From positions 1-6,407 of the forward strand of contig JASEJH010000090.1 in assembly GCA_030016455.1 (NCBI GenBank): a stretch of 6,407 nucleotides of DNA, written 5' to 3'. The position numbers and the translations under genes are program-made. Positions 1-4,889 of this stretch are shown here, one piece after another (positions within the stretch are counted from its first letter, which is position 1; every line of letters starts with the position of its first letter). This stretch comes from Thermoanaerobacteraceae bacterium (lineage in GTDB: Bacteria; Bacillota; Desulfotomaculia; Desulfotomaculales; Ammonificaceae). The notes beneath the pieces were generated by a model. That model saw only the letters and a program-made list of their open reading frames with translations. It was not told the DNA's origin and made no database searches.

Positions 1-100
1 GCCGCCTTCCCCTGCAAGTGTCCCGGTGTATGAAAAGGGGCCAATCCCTTACGTGCGTATCGCTTCAGCGCCTCTACCAGCGGGCAGCGCCTCTGCCGCA
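1..100. other. Downstream flank of porB with a short direct repeat
   Basis: CAGCGCCTCT-A/G-CC occurs twice, at 66-78 and 85-97, a 19-bp period. The copy nearest porB forms a GGCAG/CTGCC hairpin (83-97) just after the stop, without a T-tract. A second weak hairpin, AAGGG/CCCTT (35-50), is followed on the minus strand by only three or four T. Either could end the por transcript but neither is convincing. No gene is recognisable; the next gene presumably starts beyond the left edge. Confidence 0.35.
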
Positions 101-1042
101 TCAAGTATAGAGGGACTCCTCCTTCTGCAATCGCTCCCATTCCCGGTCCACGTCTTCCTGGAATCGCTTGACGATCCACTCGTTCTCCGGAGTAAACAGG
201 TGCTTGAACCTTCCCTGCGGCTTCAGAAACTCCTCGATCGGCTTCTTCTCCCTGGGCTTATAGGTTACCCTGACCACGCCGTCCTCCACCTCGTAAAGCG
301 GCCAGTAACAGGTCTGCACCGCCAGCCTGCTCAACTGGATCGCATCGTCGAGGCGCGACCGCCACCCGCGGTTGCAGGGAGAAATCACGTTGATGAACTT
401 CGGTCCTTTGATGGACAGCGCCTTCCGTACCTTCCTGATGAAGTCAGACCAGTGGCTGGGCGACGCCTGCGCCGCGTACGGTATGTTGTGCGCGGCCATG
501 ATCCTGGTCAGGTCTTTGCGCCGCTGCAGCTTCCCGGGAATGACGCTCCCGGCCGGGCTCGTCGTCGTATCGGCCCCGAGCGGCGTGGCGCTCGAACGCT
601 GGATCCCGGTGTTCATGTAGGCGCCGTTGTCGTAGCAGACGTAAAGCAGGTCGTGCCCGCGCTCCATCGCTCCGGACAGGCTCTGCAGGCCGATGTCGTA
701 CGTCCCGCCGTCGCCGCCGATCGCGATGAACTTCACCTCTTTGTCAATCTTGCCTTTCTTCTTCAGCGCCCGGTACATCGTCTCGACCCCGGAAAGGGTG
801 GCGCCGGCGTTTTCAAAGGCGCTGTGAATCCAGGGAACCTTCCAGGCCGTATAATCTGAGATGCAGGTCGATACCTCAAGACACCCCGTAGGAGAACAGG
901 CAACCACCGGGTAATCGGCGGCAGCCAGCAGCACCATCTTCGCGATGATCGGCGCGCCACAACCCGCGCAGAGCCGGTGACCGGACGTAATCAAGACTTC
1001 CTTTTTAGCAAGCTCCCTGAGCTTCAGTTGTTCCGTAGCCAT
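101..1042 (-). CDS. porB: Pyruvate:ferredoxin oxidoreductase, beta subunit (TPP and [4Fe-4S])
   Basis: The beta subunit binds thiamine diphosphate and the [4Fe-4S] cluster nearest to it. The 313-residue product shows LCAGCG (Cys25, Cys28), then TGC (Cys54) and SPCNRGW (Cys223), a spacing that fits the four cluster ligands of the family. The thiamine-binding motif runs from GDGG (110-113) to DNGAYMNTG (138-146), with the conserved second half TPLGADTTTSPAG following. The ATG at 1042 is one base after the porA stop, with GAGGGAG overlapping the porA end as ribosome site. It closes the porCDAB operon; the complex catalyses pyruvate + CoA to acetyl-CoA + CO2 with reduction of ferredoxin, and the reverse carboxylation in autotrophs. 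The direction used here cannot be read from this window. Confidence 0.96.
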   Translation of the reverse strand: MATEQLKLRELAKKEVLITSGHRLCAGCGAPIIAKMVLLAAADYPVVACSPTGCLEVSTCISDYTAWKVPWIHSAFENAGATLSGVETMYRALKKKGKIDKEVKFIAIGGDGGTYDIGLQSLSGAMERGHDLLYVCYDNGAYMNTGIQRSSATPLGADTTTSPAGSVIPGKLQRRKDLTRIMAAHNIPYAAQASPSHWSDFIRKVRKALSIKGPKFINVISPCNRGWRSRLDDAIQLSRLAVQTCYWPLYEVEDGVVRVTYKPREKKPIEEFLKPQGRFKHLFTPENEWIVKRFQEDVDREWERLQKEESLYT

Positions 1043-1043
1043 T

Positions 1044-2222
1044 TTACTCCCTCACTCCAATGTACTCTTTCGCAACCCTCACCTTGCCGGTGCGCGCGAT
1101 TTCCTCCAGCTCCGCCAGTACCTCCTCCGCATGCTGCGGCAGGAAGTCCCGGCCGCCCAGGCCGTAAATCTTGTTTATCACTACCGGCCGCTCCGCCAGC
1201 GGATAAAGGGCGGAACAGACCTCCATAAAAACCGGCCCGTAGCCGCCGAACGAATCGGCCCGGTCCAGGACCGCCACCGCCTTGAGTCCTTTCAAAGCCT
1301 GGGCCACCTCTTCGTAGGGGAACGGCCTGAAGAGACGCGGTTTCAAGAGCCCCGCCCTGATCCCCCGCTCCCGGAAGGAGTCAACCACGTCCTTCGCCGT
1401 CCCGGCGGCCGAGTTCAAAATCACCAGACCGATCTCCGCGTCGTCGAGCCGGTAGGACTCGAAGAGCCCGTATCTCCTGCCGCTCACCTTCTCGAACTCC
1501 GCCGCCACCGCGAGGACGACGTCCTTCACCCGGGTCATCACCTCGTGCTGCGCACGCTTGTACTCGTGGTACTGGTCCGTCAGAATCAGCGGGCCGTAAC
1601 TCTTGGGGTTGTCCAGGTCGAGCAGCGGGTTCAGGGGTTGGTACTCGCCGACAAAACTTCTGACCGGTTCGTCCTCCAGATACTCGATCCTGCCGATCGA
1701 GTGGCTGATGATAAACCCGTCCATGCAAACCATGGCCGGGAGCCTGATATTCATGTTTTCGGCGATCCGGAACGCCTGGATGGTATTATCGTACGCCTCC
1801 TGGGCGTTTTCCGACCAGAGCTGGATCCAGCCGGAGTCCCGCGCCCCCATCGCGTCCGAATGGTCGCCGTGGATGTTGAGCGGCGCCGACAGCGAGCGGT
1901 TGACTACGGCCATGACGATCGGGAGACGCATGCCGGAGGCGACGTAAAGCATCTCCCACATCAGCGCCAGCCCCGGGCCGCAAGTGGCGGTGGCGACCCT
2001 GCCACCGGCGGCCGCAGCGCCGATGCACGCGCTCATCGCGCTGTGCTCGCTTTCGACCAGGATCAGCTCCGTGTCAACTTTCCCGTTGGAGACAAAAGCT
2101 GCGAAGCGCTGCATCAACTCCGTCTGGGGCGTAATCGGATAGGCGGCACAAACGTCCGGGTTTATCTGCCGCAATGCCTCGGCCACCGCCTCGTTTCCGG
2201 TTACCGCAGCTACCCTTGCCAT
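1044..2222 (-). CDS. porA: Pyruvate:ferredoxin oxidoreductase, alpha subunit
   Basis: The alpha subunit provides the substrate side of the active site and, with beta, the thiamine diphosphate pocket. The 392-residue product opens MARVAAVTGNEAVAEALRQ and carries the pyruvate-binding YPITPQT motif (28-34), the ESEHSA block (57-62) with the conserved Glu, then VVNRSLSAPLNIHGDHSDAM and ARDSGWIQ (to about 135). A C-terminal transketolase-like domain has LFRPFP and IYGLGGRD. From memory the sequence follows Thermotoga maritima PorA closely from end to end, including an IGVRE-like C-terminus, supporting pyruvate rather than branched-chain or 2-oxoglutarate specificity. One departure is TATCGPGLALMWEM near 78-91. 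The ATG at 2222 fits the family N-terminus and overlaps the porD stop; the longer GTG/ATG-initiated frame to 2297 lies inside porD. AGGAGG and AAAGG tracts precede the start. Confidence 0.96.
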   Translation of the reverse strand: MARVAAVTGNEAVAEALRQINPDVCAAYPITPQTELMQRFAAFVSNGKVDTELILVESEHSAMSACIGAAAAGGRVATATCGPGLALMWEMLYVASGMRLPIVMAVVNRSLSAPLNIHGDHSDAMGARDSGWIQLWSENAQEAYDNTIQAFRIAENMNIRLPAMVCMDGFIISHSIGRIEYLEDEPVRSFVGEYQPLNPLLDLDNPKSYGPLILTDQYHEYKRAQHEVMTRVKDVVLAVAAEFEKVSGRRYGLFESYRLDDAEIGLVILNSAAGTAKDVVDSFRERGIRAGLLKPRLFRPFPYEEVAQALKGLKAVAVLDRADSFGGYGPVFMEVCSALYPLAERPVVINKIYGLGGRDFLPQHAEEVLAELEEIARTGKVRVAKEYIGVRE

Positions 2223-2518
2223 TATTTCCTTTCCTCCTCCATGGTAATGGCCTTCCGTCCCTTCTTTCCGGGACACTCGAGGGCGCATATACCGCAACCC
2301 TTACAGTAATCGTAATCTATACCCACCATCTTTCCGTCTTTAACGATCACGGCCATATCAGGGCAATAAAGCCAGCACAAAAGGCACTGGCTGCAGTTTT
2401 CTTCCTCCCATACCGGCCTGGAAGTCGTCCGCCAGGTTCCGGTCCTTAGTTCGCGCGCGTTTCCCGCGTCGAGGATCACCGCTCCCGGGGGCAGTTCCCG
2501 CCATCCTTTCGCACTCAT
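2222..2518 (-). CDS. porD: Pyruvate:ferredoxin oxidoreductase, delta subunit (2x[4Fe-4S] ferredoxin-like)
   Basis: This small electron-transfer subunit carries two [4Fe-4S] clusters and relays electrons from the thiamine-bound intermediate and the beta-subunit cluster to external ferredoxin. The 98-residue product shows two complete C-x2-C-x2-C-x3-CP motifs: Cys42, Cys45, Cys48, Cys52-Pro and Cys72, Cys75, Cys78, Cys82-Pro. Ahead of them lies the roughly 40-residue extension typical of POR delta, with the TGTWRTTSRPVW segment. The ATG at 2518 overlaps the porC stop (ATGA), and an AGGAGGT site ends 9 nt upstream. A longer in-frame extension to 2656 lies inside porC and is not used. The porD stop and porA start overlap by one base (TAATG). 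Confidence 0.95.
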   Translation of the reverse strand: MSAKGWRELPPGAVILDAGNARELRTGTWRTTSRPVWEEENCSQCLLCWLYCPDMAVIVKDGKMVGIDYDYCKGCGICALECPGKKGRKAITMEEERK

Positions 2519-3090
2519 CCTTCCTTTACCTCCTCGTAACCGCGCCTCACCGCATCGAGGTTGCCCTGAATAATCTTCTCGGAAAACTTCTTGCCAAAAC
2601 TTTTTCGAACGTCTTCGAGCAGGTGGTCGAGGCTGACCAGACCGGTAACCCTGCAAACCGCGCCCAGCATCGGTGAGTTTGGAAACGCCCTGCCGATGGT
2701 TTCCAGCGCGATTCTGGTGGCGTCAACCGTGAAAACCCGCTGGCCCGGTTTCGCCCCTAATTTTTCCCTGATCTCTTTGGGATCCTTCGCGGTATTCACG
2801 ATGAACACCGCGTCCGGCTTGGCCCCTTCCGTGACATCCACGCTGTCAAGCAGCGAGGCGTCCACCACGGTCACCACCTGGGGTTCAAGCACCGGGCAGT
2901 GCATCCGAAGCTCCTTGGAGCTGATCCGGTTGTAGGCCTTGAGCGGCGCCCCGGATCTTTCCGGACCGTATTCAGGAAACGCCTGGACGTGCCTCCCGCC
3001 GGTCAGGCATGCGTCCGCCAGCACTTTGGCCGCCGTAACCGTTCCCTGCCCCCCTCTACCATGCCACCGTATCTCAACCGTATCCGCCAT
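2515..3090 (-). CDS. porC: Pyruvate:ferredoxin oxidoreductase, gamma subunit
   Basis: The gamma subunit of the four-subunit POR complex corresponds to the domain of fused PFORs that helps bind coenzyme A. The 191-residue product has the family signature WHGRGGQG near the N-terminus (glycine-rich loop at 11-16), then FPEYGPERSGAP (38-49), a conserved FIVNTAKDP segment and the late FPNSPMLGAVCRVTGL block. The second ATG (3090) is preferred to the one at 3096: the purine tract GAAGGGGG sits 6 nt before it but would touch the earlier ATG. It is the first gene of the porCDAB operon; its TGA overlaps the porD ATG as ATGA, so translation is probably coupled. The alternative reading, a 2-oxoacid oxidoreductase for another substrate, is made less likely by the PorA sequence. 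Confidence 0.95.
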   Translation of the reverse strand: MADTVEIRWHGRGGQGTVTAAKVLADACLTGGRHVQAFPEYGPERSGAPLKAYNRISSKELRMHCPVLEPQVVTVVDASLLDSVDVTEGAKPDAVFIVNTAKDPKEIREKLGAKPGQRVFTVDATRIALETIGRAFPNSPMLGAVCRVTGLVSLDHLLEDVRKSFGKKFSEKIIQGNLDAVRRGYEEVKEG

Positions 3091-3260
3091 AAGCATCCCC
3101 CTTCATCTTTCCAACCGGCCGGCATGGGTTCCGGCGACGGTGAAGCAATTCGGCGGCGGCCGCCAAAGCTTGGCCACCTGCGGACCAAACTAAAGCATCC
3201 CGCAGCCGGGCGCCGTACATGCGTTCGCGACGCCGCCAGCCCACGCCCCCGGCGTATTCC

Positions 3261-3301
3261 CCGGTGGTTCCAGGGCGATGGAGAACCAGTGGTTTCCAGC
3301 C
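3261..3301. repeat. Two-copy imperfect direct repeat, 25-bp period, upstream of por
   Basis: Plus-strand copies are CCGGTGGTTCCAGGGC (3261-3276) and CCAGTGGTTTCCAGCC (3286-3301). Aligned with one gap, 12 of the 16 positions match, and they are separated by 9 bp. Each contains a small inverted motif, TGG-N2/3-CCA. The pair lies 20-60 bp downstream of the candidate -10 and about 170 bp before porC, a position compatible with a regulator-binding site or a leader RNA element. The rest of this 286-bp spacer (3097-3382) holds a small ACGCC/GGCGT hairpin (3243-3255) and no recognised riboswitch or gene. Confidence 0.4.
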
Positions 3302-3328
3302 CCTCAATACCGTAAAAACTGCGGACCT

Positions 3329-3334
3329 CTTATA
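3329..3334 (-). promoter_or_regulatory. Weak candidate -10 box for the por operon
   Basis: TATAAG lies on the minus strand in the only A/T-rich patch of the bofA-porC spacer. The closest -35-like element, TTGCAG, is 20 nt upstream, longer than the ideal 17, and matches the consensus at only three positions. If real, transcription would start near 3322 and leave a leader of about 230 nt before porC. A separate promoter for por is reasonable because its function is unrelated to bofA, but the sequence support is thin. Confidence 0.27.
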
Positions 3335-3377
3335 GAGATTTATTGTTAATGGTACTGCAAAACCGGGAAAGCGTCAA

Positions 3378-3404
3378 GCTGACTACACGACGAAAAGCGT
3401 CAGC
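3378..3404 (-). other. Hairpin over the bofA stop codon
   Basis: GCTGAC (3378-3383) and GTCAGC (3399-3404) form a perfect 6-bp inverted repeat spanning the bofA stop; a competing inner stem GACG/CGTC is possible. No run of T follows on the minus strand, so it is at best a weak terminator or a 3'-end stabilising structure. Near-duplicate segments GAAAGCGTCAAGC and GAAAAGCGTCAGC lie on both sides, which partly creates the inverted repeat. Confidence 0.3.
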
Positions 3405-3646
3405 AGGCCGAGCAAGAGCAGCCCCGGGACGGGGAAGGCGCCGGCTGCCAGCATCGTTACCGGGTTGACGGCGATGTGGAAGTGAAAGATGCCGCCCAAG
3501 AGGTTGACCAGCGCCAGCAAAACACCGCCCACGACAAACGTCACCAGCAGGCGGATCAGAAGGCGCAACGGCGCCACCAGGGCGCTACCCACCAGGTAAA
3601 GGCCGAAAAGACCGACCAGGCCTAAAACCGCGAGCTTCCAGTCCAC
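3383..3646 (-). CDS. bofA: Pro-sigma-K processing inhibitor BofA
   Basis: In Bacillus BofA is an integral membrane protein of the outer forespore membrane. It holds the intramembrane protease SpoIVFB inactive, together with SpoIVFA, until a forespore signal arrives, so timing sigma-K release. This product is 87 residues, the same length as B. subtilis BofA, and almost entirely hydrophobic, with membrane segments at roughly 4-24, 29-50 and 65-87. The family core GG-x4-VN-x2-GG then HI-x2-N-x-VT is intact. Asn48, Asn61 and Thr64, which as I recall are residues implicated in occupying the SpoIVFB active site, fall at exactly these positions. The start is the GTG at 3646: GGGGAGGT (3651-3658) lies 4-5 nt before it and it gives the family length; a longer frame upstream is non-homologous leader. 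recR lies 158 bp upstream, as expected for this locus. Whether SpoIVFA/SpoIVFB are present cannot be seen here. Confidence 0.93.
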   Translation of the reverse strand: MDWKLAVLGLVGLFGLYLVGSALVAPLRLLIRLLVTFVVGGVLLALVNLLGGIFHFHIAVNPVTMLAAGAFPVPGLLLLGLLTLFVV

Positions 3647-3663
3647 CACTACCTCCCCTTTCA

Positions 3664-3723
3664 GAAGCCGGGCGCCGGAAGTTAGGCAGTCAAAATCGGT
3701 TTTTGGGTTTGCGCCCTGACTTC
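3664..3723 (-). promoter_or_regulatory. Nested stem-loop in the bofA leader, next to the ribosome site
   Basis: The arms GAAGCCGGGCGC (3664-3675) and GCGCCCTGACTTC (3711-3723) pair as a 6-bp GC block and a 4-bp block separated by a small internal loop. Inside lies a second hairpin, CAAAA/TTTTG with a 5-nt loop (3691-3705). The whole structure ends about 5 nt before the GGGGAGGT ribosome site of bofA. A further imperfect stem-loop lies upstream at 3738-3768, with TGCAG/CTGCA outside and GGGA/TCCC inside. There is no T-tract, so it is not an obvious terminator. It matches no riboswitch class I recognise. The placement suggests an effect on bofA translation or mRNA stability, but that is inference. 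Confidence 0.4.
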
Positions 3724-3790
3724 TCTCTTCAGAATGCTGCAGTTTCGACTGGGACAATCCCTGCTGCAAATCTATTGCGGGGGGAGGTAA

Positions 3791-3796
3791 ATTATA
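3791..3796 (-). promoter_or_regulatory. Possible -10 hexamer (TATAAT) between recR and bofA
   Basis: A perfect TATAAT occurs on the minus strand 8 nt after the recR stop, in an A/T-rich patch that stands out from the GC-rich surroundings. The hexamer 17 nt upstream, inside the recR 3' end, is CGGGAG and does not resemble a -35, and no extended TG motif is present. In Bacillus subtilis bofA is expressed in the mother cell under sigma-E, and this site does not clearly match a sigma-E -10 either. It would give bofA a leader of about 140 nt. Confidence 0.35.
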
Positions 3797-3804
3797 CCTG
3801 TTTC

Positions 3805-4404
3805 TTATTTAATCTCCCGCCGCCCCTCGAACGCCCGGGTAATGGTCTGGGCGTCGGCGAACTCGATCTCCGCACCCACCGGCAAACCGTAAGCCAGCCT
3901 ACTGAGCTTCATACCCAGGGGTTCCAGCAGCCGCTGGAGGTAAAGCGCCGTCGCCTCTCCTTCCGTGTCCGGGCTGGTGGCCAGCACCACCTCCGCTACG
4001 CCGCCCTTTTCCAACCGCGCCAGAAGCTCTTTTATCCGCAACCTTTCCGGGCCAATCCCGTCGAGCGGGGAGAGCGCCCCGCCGAGAACGTGGTAGACCC
4101 CCCGGAAGCTTCCCGACCTTTCAATCGCCGCTACGTCGCGCGGCTCTTCCACCACGCAAATGACGCTGTGGTCCCGGGCGGGGTCCGCACAGATGTTGCA
4201 AGGGTCCGTGTCGGTAAAGTCCCCGCAGACCGAGCAGTAAACAACCTTTTCCCGGGCCTCTTTAATGGCCGCCGCAAGGCGTTCGGCCTGTTCGCGGGGG
4301 GCGCTTAAAAGATACAGCGCTAGCCGCTGGGCTGTCCGGGGTCCGATCCCGGGAAGGCGTTTCAACTCTTCAATCAACCTTACGACCGGGCGGGCGTAAG
4401 GCAC
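3805..4404 (-). CDS. recR: Recombination mediator protein RecR
   Basis: RecR works with RecF/RecO to load RecA onto SSB-coated single-stranded DNA during gap repair. The 199-residue product has the full domain series: a helix-hairpin-helix with LPGIGPRTAQRLA (about 16-28), a four-cysteine zinc module CSVC...CNIC (about 56-71), a Toprim domain opening at VICVVEE, the conserved YHVLGGALSPLDGIGP segment, and the Toprim acidic stretch TSPDTEGEATA, ending with the EGRRE tail. Three GTG codons are possible starts (4413, 4410, 4404). I chose 4404 because GGGGAG (4413-4418) is then 8 nt upstream and the N-terminus matches Bacillus RecR in length; the other two would overlap or abut their own ribosome site. 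Gene order after ybaB is standard, and the C-terminus is intact. Confidence 0.97.
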   Translation of the reverse strand: MPYARPVVRLIEELKRLPGIGPRTAQRLALYLLSAPREQAERLAAAIKEAREKVVYCSVCGDFTDTDPCNICADPARDHSVICVVEEPRDVAAIERSGSFRGVYHVLGGALSPLDGIGPERLRIKELLARLEKGGVAEVVLATSPDTEGEATALYLQRLLEPLGMKLSRLAYGLPVGAEIEFADAQTITRAFEGRREIK

Positions 4405-4451
4405 CCTCACCACTCCCCGTTCGGCGGTAATGTTGTAACGTGCAGTGCGCT

Positions 4452-4760
4452 TTAAACAAGTCCGGGGATCCCCAGACCTCCGGTGAGCCGTCCCATTTCC
4501 CGTGCCACCATTTCCCGAGATTGCCGGAGCGCCTCGTTAACGGCGGCGATGATTACGTCCTGGAGCATCTCCACGTCCTCCGGGTCCACCGCCTCCGGCT
4601 TAATTTCCAGTCTTACGACCTCCTGACGGCCGTTGACGACTACCCGGACCACGCCGCCGCCGGCCGTGGCTTCCGTAGTTCTCTCGCCCAGTTCCTCCTG
4701 GAGTCTGGCCATCTCGCCCTGCAGTTTCTGGACCTGCTTGAGCATCTTGTTTATGTCCAA
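4452..4760 (-). CDS. ybaB: YbaB/EbfC family nucleoid-associated DNA-binding protein
   Basis: A small protein of 102 residues, the normal size for the YbaB/EbfC family (YaaK in Bacillus). These proteins form tweezer-like homodimers that bind DNA and associate with the nucleoid; the gene is almost always found between dnaX and recR, as here, suggesting a link to replication or repair. Visible features are the opening MDINKMLKQVQKLQ, which leads a helix rich in Met, Gln and Glu (about 5-28), a central beta region with the GGGVVRVVVNGRQEV segment (34-48), and a C-terminal helix containing DVIIAAVNEALRQS. The start is a TTG: the family N-terminus begins exactly there, and an excellent Shine-Dalgarno GGAGGTGA (4767-4774) sits 6 nt upstream. 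The strong ribosome site may offset the weak start codon. recR follows after a 47-nt gap without a terminator, so cotranscription is likely. Confidence 0.95.
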   Translation of the reverse strand: MDINKMLKQVQKLQGEMARLQEELGERTTEATAGGGVVRVVVNGRQEVVRLEIKPEAVDPEDVEMLQDVIIAAVNEALRQSREMVAREMGRLTGGLGIPGLV

Positions 4761-4780
4761 TGCCCCTCACCTCCCGTAAC

Positions 4781-4808
4781 AGTCGTCGGTCGTCAGACGC
4801 CGGCCATC
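4781..4808. repeat. Second, weaker heptamer-periodic stretch in the dnaX-ybaB spacer
   Basis: On the plus strand the spacer can be divided into AGTCGTC, GGTCGTC, AGACGCC and GGCCATC. The first two units differ at one base and the next two are more diverged. The unit differs from that of the stronger array 40 bp away but has the same 7-bp period, suggesting that the whole 105-bp spacer was built by short-unit expansion. With only two good copies this could be chance. Confidence 0.35.
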
Positions 4809-4847
4809 GGATCGGCTGACAGGAATCCGCTTTGGCATTCCATCTTT

Positions 4848-4889
4848 TTTTCCAACCGCCGACTTCTAACCGCCAATTTCTAATTTCCA
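4848..4889 (-). repeat. Degenerate 7-bp tandem repeat overlapping the dnaX stop
   Basis: On the minus strand six consecutive heptamers can be laid out: TGGAAAT, TAGAAAT, TGGCGGT, TAGAAGT, CGGCGGT and TGGAAAA. Positions 1, 3 and 7 are nearly fixed (T.G...T), while the middle alternates between AAA-like and CGG-like. Because 7 is not a multiple of 3, the array can encode tryptophan-rich peptides of the WKLEIGGW type in different frames. The first three units supply the last seven DnaX codons (WKLEIGG) and the fourth holds the TAG stop. The remainder lies in the dnaX-ybaB spacer. Function unknown. Confidence 0.7.

Noticed and set aside
35..50. AAGGG/CCCTT hairpin as a por terminator
   Set aside because: Only 5 bp with a very short T-tract interrupted by C; too weak to call.
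26..859. Open frame of 277 codons on the plus strand, antisense to porB
   Set aside because: Its composition is that of a complementary-strand shadow and no domain is recognisable; the PorB reading explains the sequence fully.
1131..2309. Long open frame (392 codons) on the plus strand, antisense to porA
   Set aside because: Mirror frame of a GC-rich gene: arginine-, histidine- and proline-rich with no family resemblance and no ribosome site, while the minus strand encodes a complete PorA.
3074..3307. 77-codon frame on the minus strand filling the bofA-porC spacer and overlapping the porC start
   Set aside because: TTG start without a ribosome site, no recognisable family, arginine/glycine-rich composition typical of GC-rich non-coding DNA. 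A leader peptide cannot be excluded, but nothing supports it.
3647..3769. N-terminal extension of BofA to 128 residues
   Set aside because: The extra 41 residues are hydrophilic and not BofA-like, whereas the internal GTG has a good ribosome site and gives the exact family length.
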